From positions 22,077 through 86,076 of the forward strand of contig JAFZPI010000035.1 of the NCBI GenBank assembly GCA_017552615.1: DNA of 64,000 bases. The letters are read 5' to 3'. Made by a program: the position numbers and the translations under genes. This stretch comes from Clostridia bacterium. GTDB lineage: Bacteria > Bacillota > Clostridia > Christensenellales > Aristaeellaceae. The first letter of the stretch is position 1; every line of letters begins with the position of its first letter. Positions 16,737 to 25,916 of the stretch are shown in pieces. The notes beneath the pieces are model-generated. The model saw only the letters and a list, made by a program, of their open reading frames with translations, was not told the origin of the DNA and made no database searches.

Positions 16737-17990
16737 TTACGGCACCAGCGAAATGCAGGTGATTGTAAACAGCTTCCGCTCATCACCCTCAGCCATGCGG
16801 ATCTCGACGGTGTGCTCCGCGGGCTCCCAGGAGACATAAGGCATGCTCACCACCGACTGACCCCAGGCATCGCTGGTTCCGGTCAGGGTGACTTTTTTCA
16901 CGCCGTCCACCCAGACTTCCGCGGAACCGTAGGCTTCATCCGCCACATTGCGCCAGGCGATCAGGAGCCTTGTAAAGGTCGCGGTGAAGGTCATAGCCTT
17001 GTCGCCGTCGAGGATGTTGTGGTGGAAATTCTTTCCGCAGACCCGGCCAACGGGTGTGTTGCGGAAGGAATTGCTGTCGTCGTGGGCGAAGCCGCCCCGG
17101 TCGAAGACAAGATTCGAGACATCGGAATCCCCGAAGATATTGCGCATGCCCATGAAGGTCGTGCCATAGGCGGGAGCTACCGTGAGATCAATGTCCGTCT
17201 CGCTGGGTGCCTGGGCTGCTGACGTCTGGATCGCGGCCAGGATGCAGTCGGCCATGATCCCGTGGCCCAGGGATGTCGGATGATCTCCGTCGGCGAAGTA
17301 TTCTTCCGCCGTCCACTCCTTGCCCAGATGAGGGGCGATGCTGTTCTTCATGGAGATCATCATCAGATCGTAACGCTCGCCGATCGGTGCCAGGTCGTCC
17401 TGGAGGGTGAAACCACTGTTGAAGAACGCGAACAGCAGGATCACCACGGGCTCGTTGGGCTGCTCGAGGATGGATTTGACCATGGACTCATAGGCCCGGT
17501 GTGTGGTGACCTCGGCATAATCGTTGACCGCGAACTCAATGACGACGATGTCCGGTAGGCCGTCGTCATCCTCCACACGGTTCACGACATCGCGCTCATA
17601 GCGCATCCAGCCGAAAGGTGAAGGCGTGCCTGCCACACCGGCGTTGACAAAGGCCACGTTGCTTCCGTCCCCGGCACCGTAGAGCGCCCGGAAACCGTCG
17701 GCAAACCGGCAGGCCCAGCAGTCGGGATAGCTCGAAGCCCCGCCGCCTTCGGTGATCGAGCCGCCGATGGTCGCGATGGTGATCTTCTCGCCTGCCTTCG
17801 CACGCTCAATGACCTTCAGCAGGCGGTAGTTGTTGCCGAGGGACATCTGCGAGTCCTGCAGGATTTCCTGATACCAGTCGGCGTCGCCGTCGGGGGTGTA
17901 CCAGGTAAACTCCGCTCCCGCGAGGGGCATGCCCGCGCAGAGGATCGCCAGGGTCATGGTCAGCAACCGGGAAAAGCGTTTCTTGCTCAT
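16737..17990 (-). CDS. secreted two-domain SGNH hydrolase
   Basis: 417 residues: signal peptide (1-26, ending LAGA), an SGNH esterase domain with block I IATIGGSITEGGGAS, block III VIEFAVNDYAE and block V DGDHPTSLGHG, then a C-terminal beta-sandwich of about 130 residues (FTATFTRLLIAWRNV...) that probably binds carbohydrate. Likely removes acyl groups from a polysaccharide outside the cell. It lies 25 bp after thiI on the same strand, so it may be read from the long operon, though the functions are unrelated. Confidence 0.8.
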   Translation of the reverse strand: MSKKRFSRLLTMTLAILCAGMPLAGAEFTWYTPDGDADWYQEILQDSQMSLGNNYRLLKVIERAKAGEKITIATIGGSITEGGGASSYPDCWACRFADGFRALYGAGDGSNVAFVNAGVAGTPSPFGWMRYERDVVNRVEDDDGLPDIVVIEFAVNDYAEVTTHRAYESMVKSILEQPNEPVVILLFAFFNSGFTLQDDLAPIGERYDLMMISMKNSIAPHLGKEWTAEEYFADGDHPTSLGHGIMADCILAAIQTSAAQAPSETDIDLTVAPAYGTTFMGMRNIFGDSDVSNLVFDRGGFAHDDSNSFRNTPVGRVCGKNFHHNILDGDKAMTFTATFTRLLIAWRNVADEAYGSAEVWVDGVKKVTLTGTSDAWGQSVVSMPYVSWEPAEHTVEIRMAEGDERKLFTITCISLVP

Positions 17991-18015
17991 ATCTTCCGCC
18001 TCCGTTATAAGTTGA

Positions 18016-19164
18016 TCAGACGATTACGGTTTCGGTGCCGTCGATGGCTTCCTGGATCAGGGCATCGCTGTCCAGTTTTTCCTCACCCTCCAGAGTCTTC
18101 TCCATCTTGGGATGGGTAGCGGGATGCTTCGGAGTGAAGACCGTGCAGCAGTCCTCATAGGGCAATTCGGAGGTCTCAAGCGTGCCGATCTTCCGGGCAA
18201 GGTCGATGATTTCGCTCTTGTCAAAGCCGATCACCGGGCGGAATACCGGCAGGGAGACCACGGAATCCGTGACGCCGAGGGCTTCCATCGTCTGGCTGGC
18301 CACCTGACCGACCGATTCGCCGGTGATCAGCGCCTGCGCGCCGTTCTTTTTCCCGATGCGCTCCGCGATGCGCATCATGTAGCGGCGCATGATGAGGGTT
18401 GTGTAGTCCTCCGGGCACTTCTCGTGGATCTCCATCTGGATGTGCGTAAAGGGTACGACAAAAACCTTCATCCCGCCGCAGTAGGCGCCGACGATCCGCG
18501 CCAGTTCGAGGACCTTCTCCTTTGCGCGGTCGGAAGTGTAGGGATAGGAGTGGAAGTGCACGCCCATGACCTGGACGCCACGCTTGGCCAGCATCCATCC
18601 CGCAACGGGAGAGTCGATGCCGCCAGAGAGCAGCAGGGCTGCCCGGCCGCCGGTGCCCGTGGGCATGCCACCCACCGCAGGGATTACCCGGACATAGAGA
18701 TACGCGCTGTCGCGGATCTCGACATTCAGCACATGGTCGGGATGGTGCAGGTCAACCTTCAGATCCGGACAGGCCGCGAGAATGCGCCCGCCAATCTCCG
18801 CGTTGATCTGCGGGGAGTCCATCGGATAACGTTTGTCCGAGCGCCGGGCCGCGACCTTGAATGTGCCCTTGAGTCCCCTGCACATCTCCGCCGCGCGGTC
18901 CGCGATGGCATTGAAATTCTCTTTCTCCATCTCCACCGCCGGACAGACGCTGTGCACGCCGAAGACCCGGCTGGCGCGCTCCGCACAGGCCTCAATGTCC
19001 GAAAATCCCGCGATCAGGATCCGCCCGTCGTGCAGCCAGACATCGGCTCCGTCCTGCGCCACAGCCTTCTTGACATTCTTGACCAGTGCCCGCATGAAAT
19101 AGGGCCGGTTGAGGCCCTTCAGAAACACTTCGCCGTACCGGACGAGGATCAATTCGCGCTCCAT
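18016..19164 (-). CDS. thiI: tRNA 4-thiouridine synthase ThiI
   Basis: 382 residues: N-terminal ferredoxin-like domain, THUMP domain (to about 165) and PP-loop AANH domain with SGGIDSPV, which adenylates U8 of tRNA before sulfur transfer. The C-terminal rhodanese domain of the E. coli enzyme is absent, as in Bacillus, where a dedicated cysteine desulfurase supplies sulfur; one lies upstream at 20030. Start chosen at MERELILVRYGE, which aligns with the family and follows GGTGG by 7 nt; 23 codons of upstream open frame are ignored. Confidence 0.95.
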   Translation of the reverse strand: MERELILVRYGEVFLKGLNRPYFMRALVKNVKKAVAQDGADVWLHDGRILIAGFSDIEACAERASRVFGVHSVCPAVEMEKENFNAIADRAAEMCRGLKGTFKVAARRSDKRYPMDSPQINAEIGGRILAACPDLKVDLHHPDHVLNVEIRDSAYLYVRVIPAVGGMPTGTGGRAALLLSGGIDSPVAGWMLAKRGVQVMGVHFHSYPYTSDRAKEKVLELARIVGAYCGGMKVFVVPFTHIQMEIHEKCPEDYTTLIMRRYMMRIAERIGKKNGAQALITGESVGQVASQTMEALGVTDSVVSLPVFRPVIGFDKSEIIDLARKIGTLETSELPYEDCCTVFTPKHPATHPKMEKTLEGEEKLDSDALIQEAIDGTETVIV

Positions 19165-19273
19165 GGGTATTCCACCATACCTTTCAGGTTTCTTCATCCA
19201 TTTTGTCAGTTTCTTGATGTTGCATGAAGGCATTTTCGGTAATGTGTCAAGTTCTGCAGTGGAGATTTTGGAC

Positions 19274-19435
19274 TCACCGCGTCCAAAGTCTTTGAACGAG
19301 CTTCCCCATCAGCCAGTTTCGTTGAACCAATGCTCTGTTGACCTCATAATATGCTTGTTGCTGCGCAGCATCAATAATGCTGCGGGTGTCTCGGAGAAGA
19401 TCATCCGTATGAATATATGAGATCAATTGATTCAT
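19274..19435 (-). pseudogene. truncated DUF1016/YhcG N-terminal fragment
   Basis: About 53 codons starting MNQLISYIHTDDLLRDTR and containing YYEVNRALVQRNWLMGKLV, the start of the DUF1016 N-terminal domain of PDDEXK-type YhcG proteins. The frame then ends (RLWTR stop) and no nuclease domain follows. It looks like a remnant of an accessory gene caught between thiI and the GNAT gene. Confidence 0.55.
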
Positions 19436-19484
19436 GCTGTCGTCTTCCCTTCCGAGAATCACACTGATTTCAATAAATGACTGC

Positions 19485-20027
19485 TCAGTCGGCGCTTGTT
19501 CCCGTTACGACTGTTTTGACCAGTACATGCCGCATCAGTCCGCCGTACTTCTCCTTGGTCAGGACTACTTGAAAGCCCGCTTTCAGGGCGCTCCGTAGGC
19601 TGGGCGGATTGTCCGGTGAGACCGTCATGGCCATCGTATGGATCTCCGTGCCCCGGAGTTGTTCCTCCGCAAAGGCAAACATCCGGTGCTCCAGTCCATG
19701 CCCCCGGTGTTCCGGCAGCACCGCCGCACACTCGAGATTGCAGACATGGCGGTATTCTTCCGGCGGATAGCCGAGGTCAAAGCTTAGGTTCTCTTCGTCG
19801 TCGCCGTAGCAGCAGACCATCAGCATCCCGATCAATTCGCCGTCCGGCGTTCTTGCTGCAATCCCAAAGCTGCCGTTCTCCGAAAGCCGTTCCCGGATCC
19901 ATCCCGCGTCCAAGTCGTCAACGGCGAAGAGATCCTTGTTCTCCATTGCTTCCCAGACGCCGTGCATCAGGCGGTAGAAGGCTCCCGATTCTTCGCGTCC
20001 CACGCGGGTAAGCTCATAGTCCTGAAT
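19485..20027 (-). CDS. GNAT family N-acetyltransferase with a non-canonical start
   Basis: About 180 residues; GNAT motif A is LPEHRGHGLEHRMFAFAEE and substrate-side residues ECAAV precede it. The frame enters from inside the cysteine desulfurase gene, but no ATG, GTG or TTG lies where the family N-terminus should be. An ATT at 20027 sits 8 nt after the AGG of the desulfurase's last codons and directly after its TAA, which suggests an ATT start or termination-reinitiation. The next usable codon is GTG at 20003. Substrate unknown. Confidence 0.7.
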   Translation of the reverse strand: MQDYELTRVGREESGAFYRLMHGVWEAMENKDLFAVDDLDAGWIRERLSENGSFGIAARTPDGELIGMLMVCCYGDDEENLSFDLGYPPEEYRHVCNLECAAVLPEHRGHGLEHRMFAFAEEQLRGTEIHTMAMTVSPDNPPSLRSALKAGFQVVLTKEKYGGLMRHVLVKTVVTGTSAD

Positions 20028-20029
20028 AC

Positions 20030-21181
20030 TTATCGCCTCACATATTTCGATAAAAGCGCGTAGTGCTTCGCCGCACAGGCAACAGCCCAGTCGATTTCCT
20101 CTTCCGTGGTGTAAGGGCACAGACTGAACCGCAAGGCGCAGTCCGCGCGCTTTGCGTCGATGTTCATGGCCAAGAGCACCAGGGAGAGCCGCTGCTTGTG
20201 GCTCGCGCAGGCTGATCCCGCGCTGACATAGATCCCGTCACCCTCGAGCGCGAAGAGCATGGTCTGCGAGCGCACCGGCTGTAGGCTCATGTTGAGAATA
20301 TGCGGCGCGCTCTCCGGACTGTCGATCATCGGACCGTTGATCAGCGCACCGGGGATGGACATCGAGATGCCTTCCCACAGCCTCTTCTTCAATGCCGCCA
20401 TGCGAGGGACGGCATCCGCCGGGAAGGCTTCGATCGCTGCACCGAGCATCGCGATGCCCACTGTGTTCTCCGTACCCGAGCGTAGGCCATCCTCCTGCCC
20501 GCCGCCGAAAACCAGCGGGTTCAGCCGGATGTTCTTGCGGACAATCAGGGCCCCGATGCCCTTGCACGCGTGGATCTTATGTCCGCTGAGGGCGTAGGAC
20601 TGTATGCCCAGTTTATTGAATTGCAGCGGGACTCGCAGAAACCCCTGCACGCCGTCCACATGCAGCCAGGCGCCCGGACAATACCGGTCCCGCAAAGCGG
20701 CAATCTCAGCTAAAGGCTGGATCGCGCCGACTTCGTTGTTCACCTGCATGACAGCAATCAGGGCGACGTCTTCCCCAAACATGGCTTCCAGGCGTTGCAG
20801 ATCGCAAACACTCGTCCGCATGACAGGGATCATCTCGACTTTATGTCCCATGCGCATCAGTTCCGCCTCGCAGGCGGAGACAGCTGGGTGCTCCGTCCGG
20901 AGGATCAGTACACGGCCGGACCGGTGGGCTGCCCGCATAGCCCCGAGGATTGCCAGGTTGTCGGCTTCGGTGCCGCTGCCGGTAAAGATCACCTTTTGAC
21001 CTTCCGCTCCGGCAGCCCGCAGGCAGGCTTCACGCACGGTGTTCACACGTTTCTGCGCTTCCAGGGCTGGGCGGTAGAGCGCCGAAGGGTTGTGCCAGCC
21101 CTCGCGCAGGGCAGACTCCGCCGCGCGGATCGCCGCCTCACAGGGGCGCGTAGTCGCGCTGTTGTCCAGATATGCTTCCAT
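20030..21181 (-). CDS. cysteine desulfurase (NifS/IscS type)
   Basis: 383-residue class V PLP enzyme that takes sulfur from cysteine. Seen: N-terminal LDNSATTRP, the His in TEHPAV, HVDGVQG, the PLP lysine in LSGHKIHACKG and the active Cys in SAGSACASHK. The short active-site loop matches the NifZ/YrvO-like desulfurases that pair with ThiI or MnmA. It lies upstream of thiI in the same run, so it probably supplies sulfur for tRNA 4-thiouridine. Confidence 0.93.
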   Translation of the reverse strand: MEAYLDNSATTRPCEAAIRAAESALREGWHNPSALYRPALEAQKRVNTVREACLRAAGAEGQKVIFTGSGTEADNLAILGAMRAAHRSGRVLILRTEHPAVSACEAELMRMGHKVEMIPVMRTSVCDLQRLEAMFGEDVALIAVMQVNNEVGAIQPLAEIAALRDRYCPGAWLHVDGVQGFLRVPLQFNKLGIQSYALSGHKIHACKGIGALIVRKNIRLNPLVFGGGQEDGLRSGTENTVGIAMLGAAIEAFPADAVPRMAALKKRLWEGISMSIPGALINGPMIDSPESAPHILNMSLQPVRSQTMLFALEGDGIYVSAGSACASHKQRLSLVLLAMNIDAKRADCALRFSLCPYTTEEEIDWAVACAAKHYALLSKYVRR

Positions 21182-21189
21182 GCGCCGTC

Positions 21190-21729
21190 TTACTCCTGAT
21201 ACACGCCGTGCGGGAGGAAATGGCGAATCGCTTCGATCAGTTCGTCACTGGGCTCGAGGACGATCATGCGCTTGTTGCCCGCCTTCTGGAAATAGAAGTA
21301 ATGGAGATTGGCTTCCCGGTTCAGGAACCAGCGGTCGATGCGGATCCCCTGCATGGAGGCATAGCGCTTGAACGCCGAACCGTTCACCGGCCCGAAGGCC
21401 TCGACCGTGCGCACGTTCAGCGAGCCCAGGGACTTGCGGCGCTTGTTGTTGAACACCCGCGCGTAATCCAGCGAGCCGTTCGTGAAGGTATATTCGTATT
21501 CCATGCGGAGCTGGTCGTGATAGAAATAGACCCACACCGCCATGGCACCGGCCAGGACGGCGGGGATCAGTGCCAGCCAGTCTCCGTTGGCGATGATCCG
21601 AGTCAGGCTGGAAAACACCATCACGGCGTACAGGCCGCATACGGCGATCACGATCCAGGAGAAGTAATAAATCACTTCGTCCAGGGTGCGTTTCTTCTTG
21701 ACGACAGCTTCTTCGATAAAGAAATCCAT
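21190..21729 (-). CDS. two-TM membrane protein, DUF6106-like
   Basis: 179 residues. Two membrane helices (about 19-41 and 50-69) are followed by a beta-rich cytoplasmic domain (YEYTFTNGSLDYARVFN..), a layout like PH-domain-containing membrane proteins of Firmicutes. GGGAGG precedes the ATG. It lies between ispA and the desulfurase, where many Firmicutes have dxs. Function unknown. Confidence 0.65.
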   Translation of the reverse strand: MDFFIEEAVVKKKRTLDEVIYYFSWIVIAVCGLYAVMVFSSLTRIIANGDWLALIPAVLAGAMAVWVYFYHDQLRMEYEYTFTNGSLDYARVFNNKRRKSLGSLNVRTVEAFGPVNGSAFKRYASMQGIRIDRWFLNREANLHYFYFQKAGNKRMIVLEPSDELIEAIRHFLPHGVYQE

Positions 21730-21751
21730 GGGCTCGGTTCCTCCCGTCTCG

Positions 21752-22627
21752 TCAGTTTTTCCGGGTCAGCAGGCCTTCCGCAAGGTCTGTGAAAAAGCGC
21801 ATGTCCCGCGGAACACGGCGGATCACCTCCACCGCCCCGGTGATTGCCCGGGCCGCATCATCCCGTGTCCCTTCGGTACCGCGCAGCGCCACCCAGGTGA
21901 GCTTCCCGAGCGCCGCGTCCACGCCGGTCTTTTTGCCGAGGGCCGCTTCGCTGCCCTCCACGTCCAGCAGGTCGTCCACCATCTGGAAAGCCAGGCCGAG
22001 GTTCTGCCCGTAAGTCACGGCCGCCTCGATGTATTCCGGCTTCGCGCAGGCCAGATGGAAGCCCGCCTCCATCGGTGCCGTCAGCAGGTCGGCTGTCTTG
22101 TGGAGATGGATATAGCGGACTTTTTCCTCCGTAGGTTCCGTGCCCTCTTCGGTCACATCGACCGTCTGTCCGGCCACCATGCCGCTGATGCCGCAGCGCC
22201 GTGCGATGCAATGGGCCGCCCGGACACCCCGCAGGGAATCCATCTCCCCCGCCGCCCGGAGCATCAGCTCCATCGCCGCGCTGAGCAGGCCGTCCCCCGC
22301 CAGAATCGCGACCGCCTCGCCGAAGGCTTTGTGGTTCGTGGGCCGTCCCCGGCGCAGGTCGTCGTTGTCCATCGCAGGCAGGTCGTCGTGGATCAGGCTG
22401 TAGGTGTGGATCATCTCGAGCGCACAGGCAAAGGGCAGGGCTTCTTCAAGGTTCCCGCCCATGCATTCGCAGGCCGCCAGCAGCAGCACCGGCCGCAGCC
22501 GCTTGCCTCCGGCCTCCAGCGAATACGCCATGGCCTCCCGCAGTTTCAGGGGGATCGGGCCGAGGCTTTCCAGCGCGGGAACCAATGCGGACTCCACCAG
22601 TGCCTGGTATTCGGCATAGCTTCTCAT
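21752..22627 (-). CDS. ispA: farnesyl (or geranylgeranyl) diphosphate synthase
   Basis: 291 residues, short-chain trans-prenyltransferase making the C15 precursor of undecaprenyl phosphate. First Asp-rich motif DDLPAMDNDDLRRG, second motif QMVDDLLDVEG, plus GGKRLRP. Its ATG overlaps the xseB stop (ATGA). No dxs follows. Confidence 0.95.
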   Translation of the reverse strand: MRSYAEYQALVESALVPALESLGPIPLKLREAMAYSLEAGGKRLRPVLLLAACECMGGNLEEALPFACALEMIHTYSLIHDDLPAMDNDDLRRGRPTNHKAFGEAVAILAGDGLLSAAMELMLRAAGEMDSLRGVRAAHCIARRCGISGMVAGQTVDVTEEGTEPTEEKVRYIHLHKTADLLTAPMEAGFHLACAKPEYIEAAVTYGQNLGLAFQMVDDLLDVEGSEAALGKKTGVDAALGKLTWVALRGTEGTRDDAARAITGAVEVIRRVPRDMRFFTDLAEGLLTRKN

Positions 22628-22863
22628 AGCCCGGCCTCCAGAGGTTCCTCGGCTTCCGTTCCATCCGCCTGTGCGCGCAGGATCGTCAGTCGCTGCGTGG
22701 CCTCGCCGAGTTCTTTCTCGATGGCATCCAGGGCTTTGATGCCCGCCTCGTAGCGATTCAGCGCTTCCGCAAGAGGCAGATTCCCCTCCTCCAGTTCACC
22801 GATCAGGGTCTCGACCTGCGCGAGGCGCTCCTCGAAGCCGGGTTCTTTCTTCTTTGCCGTCAT
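22624..22863 (-). CDS. xseB: exodeoxyribonuclease VII small subunit
   Basis: 79 residues with the typical FEERLAQVETLIGELEEGNLPL coiled-coil and GIKALDAIEKEL. Partner of XseA in degrading single-stranded DNA to oligonucleotides. ATGA overlaps with both xseA and ispA. Confidence 0.95.
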   Translation of the reverse strand: MTAKKKEPGFEERLAQVETLIGELEEGNLPLAEALNRYEAGIKALDAIEKELGEATQRLTILRAQADGTEAEEPLEAGL

Positions 22864-24059
22864 GTCTTCTCCTCCCGCCGCACGGCTACGCTGCCGTCGG
22901 CAAAGCGCAGGTTCATCCGCTCCGGGGCGTCCGCCGCGCGGGTCACGGGGCGGTTCCCGTCAAACACCAAGGCATAGCCCCGTCGCAGCACGCCGGCCGG
23001 GTTCATGGCTTCCAGCCGCGCCCGCTGGCGTTCCGCCTGACGGATATAATCGGTCAGCATCTGGTCCATGGCCCGGTCCAGAGCAAGCGCGGTCTCCCGC
23101 ACGCGGGTCTTCTGCCGCAGCAACCCTGTTTCCGGGGAGCAAAGCGCCAGCCGCCGCCTCAGCTCTGCCAGCGCCAGCCTCTTTTCGGAGAACAGGTGCA
23201 GAACGGCCCGGCTCAGCCGCTCGCGAATCATTTTCAGGCCTTCAAGGGCGTCCGCCCGATCCTGCACGGCAATCTCCGCCGCGTTGGAGGGCGTGGACGC
23301 CCGTCGGTCCGCCACGAAGTCCGCGATCGTGAAATCCGTCTCGTGCCCGACCGCGGAGATCACCGGAACCGGACAGGCCGCGATGGCCCTCGCCACGCTT
23401 TCATCGTTGAAACACCACAGGTCCTGCATCGAACCGCCGCCGCGGCCAACGATCAGGAGATCCACCTCCGGCAGCGCCGCCGCGCGGGGAATGGCCGCCG
23501 CGATCTCCGGGGCTGCCAGTTCACCCTGCACATGCACCGGCACCAGCACCAGCGCCACGCCCGAATCCCGGGCCGCGCAGATCTTGCGGATGTCGTGCCA
23601 CACAGCGCCTTCCGCGCTGGTCACGACGGCGATGCGCCGGGGACGCAGGGGCAACGGGCGCTTGCGCGATTCATCGAAGAGCCCTTCCGCCCGGAGTTTT
23701 TCCTTCAGTCGCTCGTAGCGCTCCCACAGGAGTCCCGTGCCCTCAGGCCGCATCATGTCCGCGATGAACTGGTACTGGCCGTTCTTCTCGTACAGGCCGA
23801 CCGAGCCGTGCAGGATCACCTGCTGTCCGTTCTCGGGCACAAAGCTTGTCCGGCGGGTCACATCCCGCCACATGACGCAGGCGATCTTCGCATCCGTGTC
23901 CTTCAGGTCGAAATACCAGCCCGAGGGATAGGGCTTGAAGCCGCTGATCTCCCCGCGGATCGTCACGCTCCGCAGGATGGGGTCTGCGCTGAGGCTCCGG
24001 CTGACATAGCGGTTCAGGGCCGCGATGGATAGCACCTCATGCTCATAGCGCTGGCTCAT
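22860..24059 (-). CDS. xseA: exodeoxyribonuclease VII large subunit
   Basis: 399 residues: N-terminal OB fold (SISALNRYV-like start, WYFDLKD), then the nuclease core with VVTSAEGAVWHDI, GRGGGSMQDLWCFND and SAVGHETDFTIADFVADRRASTPS, then a long coiled-coil. The ATG at 24059 makes an ATGA overlap with the folD stop, so it is preferred over a GTG at 24068. Confidence 0.96.
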   Translation of the reverse strand: MSQRYEHEVLSIAALNRYVSRSLSADPILRSVTIRGEISGFKPYPSGWYFDLKDTDAKIACVMWRDVTRRTSFVPENGQQVILHGSVGLYEKNGQYQFIADMMRPEGTGLLWERYERLKEKLRAEGLFDESRKRPLPLRPRRIAVVTSAEGAVWHDIRKICAARDSGVALVLVPVHVQGELAAPEIAAAIPRAAALPEVDLLIVGRGGGSMQDLWCFNDESVARAIAACPVPVISAVGHETDFTIADFVADRRASTPSNAAEIAVQDRADALEGLKMIRERLSRAVLHLFSEKRLALAELRRRLALCSPETGLLRQKTRVRETALALDRAMDQMLTDYIRQAERQRARLEAMNPAGVLRRGYALVFDGNRPVTRAADAPERMNLRFADGSVAVRREEKT

Positions 24060-24898
24060 GCACGGCACTCCGCCGCTTCGACGGCGTTCTCCAGGAGCAT
24101 CGCGATCGTCATCGGGCCGACGCCGCCGGGTACGGGCGTCAGAGCGCCCGCGACCTCCGCGACCTCCGGGGCCACGTCGCCGCAGACCTTGCCGTCCACA
24201 CGGCTGATGCCCACGTCGATGACCGCCGCGCCGGGTTTGACCATGTCCGGGGTGACAAAACCGGCCTTCCCCACCGAAGAAACCAGGATGTCCGCCCTGC
24301 GGGTATGGGCTTTCAGATCACGGGTCCTGGTGTGGCAGACCGTGACCGTGCAGTTGGCCTGGGTCAGGAGCAGGGCCATAGGCTTGCCCACGATATTGGA
24401 GCGTCCGATGACCACGGCTTCCTTGCCCTCGGTCTCAATCCCCGCCTCCGCCAGCAGGCGCATGCAGCCCTTCGGCGTACAGGGGACGACGGTCTTCTCG
24501 CCTGCCAGAAGTTTCCCGGCGTTGACGGGATGGAAGCCATCCACGTCCTTCTCCGGCAGGATCGCGTTCAGCGCGCGCCGCTCGTCGAGATGCTTCGGCA
24601 GGGGCAGCTGCACGAGGATGCCGTCGATGCCGCCGTCCGCGTTCGATCGGGCGATCTCGCTCTCCAGAGCCTCCTGCGTCGTGTCCTCCGGCAGGCGGAT
24701 AATCTCCGAGCGCATCCCGGCCTTCTCGCAGGCGATGCCCTTGTTGCGGACATAGATCTCGCTGGCGGGGTCATTGCCGACCAGGATCACGGCCAGACCG
24801 GGTGTAACGCCCTTTTCCTTCAGGGCTTCCACGCGGGCGGCAATCTCTTCCCGAATGGACAGGGCAATGGCTTTGCCGTCGATTTTCATGCAAGTCAT
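24056..24898 (-). CDS. folD: bifunctional methylenetetrahydrofolate dehydrogenase/cyclohydrolase
   Basis: 280 residues; interconverts 5,10-methylene- and 10-formyl-tetrahydrofolate. Signatures: YVRNKGIACEKAGM with the catalytic Lys, GILVQLPLPKHL, and the Rossmann GRSNIVGKPM and TPVPGGVGPMT. AGGAGG 7 nt before the ATG. Second half of the nusB-folD-xse block. Confidence 0.97.
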   Translation of the reverse strand: MTCMKIDGKAIALSIREEIAARVEALKEKGVTPGLAVILVGNDPASEIYVRNKGIACEKAGMRSEIIRLPEDTTQEALESEIARSNADGGIDGILVQLPLPKHLDERRALNAILPEKDVDGFHPVNAGKLLAGEKTVVPCTPKGCMRLLAEAGIETEGKEAVVIGRSNIVGKPMALLLTQANCTVTVCHTRTRDLKAHTRRADILVSSVGKAGFVTPDMVKPGAAVIDVGISRVDGKVCGDVAPEVAEVAGALTPVPGGVGPMTIAMLLENAVEAAECRA

Positions 24899-24916
24899 GG
24901 GGAGTCCTCCTAACGA

Positions 24917-24968
24917 ACCTCATCCGTCAGCGCTTTGCGCTGACACCTTCCCCTGAAGGGGAAGGCTG
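24917..24968. repeat. dispersed palindromic repeat, copy E, overlapping a gene end
   Basis: CCTCATCCGTCAGCGCTTTG, a CAGCG/CGCTG hairpin, then CTTCCCCTGAAGGGGAAG. The right part lies inside the TsaD-like reading frame and supplies its last dozen codons and stop. Confidence 0.7.
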
Positions 24969-25916
24969 TATTTGACTCAGCTTTTCCGCGCCGATGAGGG
25001 CGGCGCCTACGGCGTTGTCGCCGGAATACTCGGGTTTTCCGAAACAGACGTGAAGGTCGGAGTGTTGTTTCTGGATACGGGCAGTGAGCAATTCACGGAA
25101 CAGAGACGACGATGCGACACCGCCCGCGATTAGCACCTGGGAAATCCCCGTTTTTTCCGCTGCACCGCAGACGAGGCGGGAGACTGTCCGCGCCATGAAA
25201 TCATAGATTTCTCTAGCAATGTCCTCTCTCGGCATTTCGCCCGCTTTGATCCATCGCTGGACCTGGGTTTCTGCGCCGGAGAGATGGGCTTGCAGCGTGT
25301 CTTTCTCTAAACTCACGGGGAGTTTCGCGGCGCTGGTGCCTTGCAGGGCGAGTTCTTCCAAATGGGGGCCTGACGGGAACGGAAGGCCCATGGCCACCCC
25401 CGCGCGGTCGACCAACTGGCCCGCATGGAGGTCGGCTGTGCCACCGAGGAGAGTCAACGCTTCCCCGCACAGGCTCAGGACTTCCGTGGTGCCGCCGGAA
25501 AGGTGAACCGCCAGCAGGTCACCCGGGGCGATGCCGCTGTCCACGCGGGCGGCGTAGATGTGGCCGCGCTGGTGCGTAGACGCAAAGCAGGGGACGCCGA
25601 GCACCGCGGCCAGCGACCGGGCCTGGGCATCCCCCACCTGAAAGACCGGCATGTACGAATCCTCGGCGTCCCGGGGCGTCCGGGAGGCGCAGACCGCAGC
25701 GATCTCCATCCCGCGGAGCTTCTCGCCGAGCTGCTCCATCAGCGCCGGGAGCTGCCGGATGTGCGCAAAAACCGCCTCGCTCTGGCGCAGGCCGCGCTCC
25801 CCCGCCTTCACCGGCAGGAGTTTCCGGCAGGAGGCGATCACTTCGCCCTCTGTGGTCACCGCCGCGCAGGAAGTGGTGTAGCAGCTGGTATCCAGCCCGA
25901 TGACCGCGCGGGTCAT
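24927..25916 (-). CDS. Kae1/TsaD-like paralog
   Basis: 329 residues of the ASKHA-fold Kae1/TsaD superfamily, in the branch often named O-sialoglycoprotein endopeptidase in Clostridia. Seen: GLDTSCYTTS, the metal-binding THQRGH, SGGTTEVL, and IAGGVASSS. The universal t6A enzyme TsaD is usually longer and encoded elsewhere, so this is probably the paralog of unknown role. The last residues (IQPSPSGEGVSAKR) come from a repeat and are not family sequence. ATGA overlap with nusB. Confidence 0.8.
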   Translation of the reverse strand: MTRAVIGLDTSCYTTSCAAVTTEGEVIASCRKLLPVKAGERGLRQSEAVFAHIRQLPALMEQLGEKLRGMEIAAVCASRTPRDAEDSYMPVFQVGDAQARSLAAVLGVPCFASTHQRGHIYAARVDSGIAPGDLLAVHLSGGTTEVLSLCGEALTLLGGTADLHAGQLVDRAGVAMGLPFPSGPHLEELALQGTSAAKLPVSLEKDTLQAHLSGAETQVQRWIKAGEMPREDIAREIYDFMARTVSRLVCGAAEKTGISQVLIAGGVASSSLFRELLTARIQKQHSDLHVCFGKPEYSGDNAVGAALIGAEKLSQIQPSPSGEGVSAKR

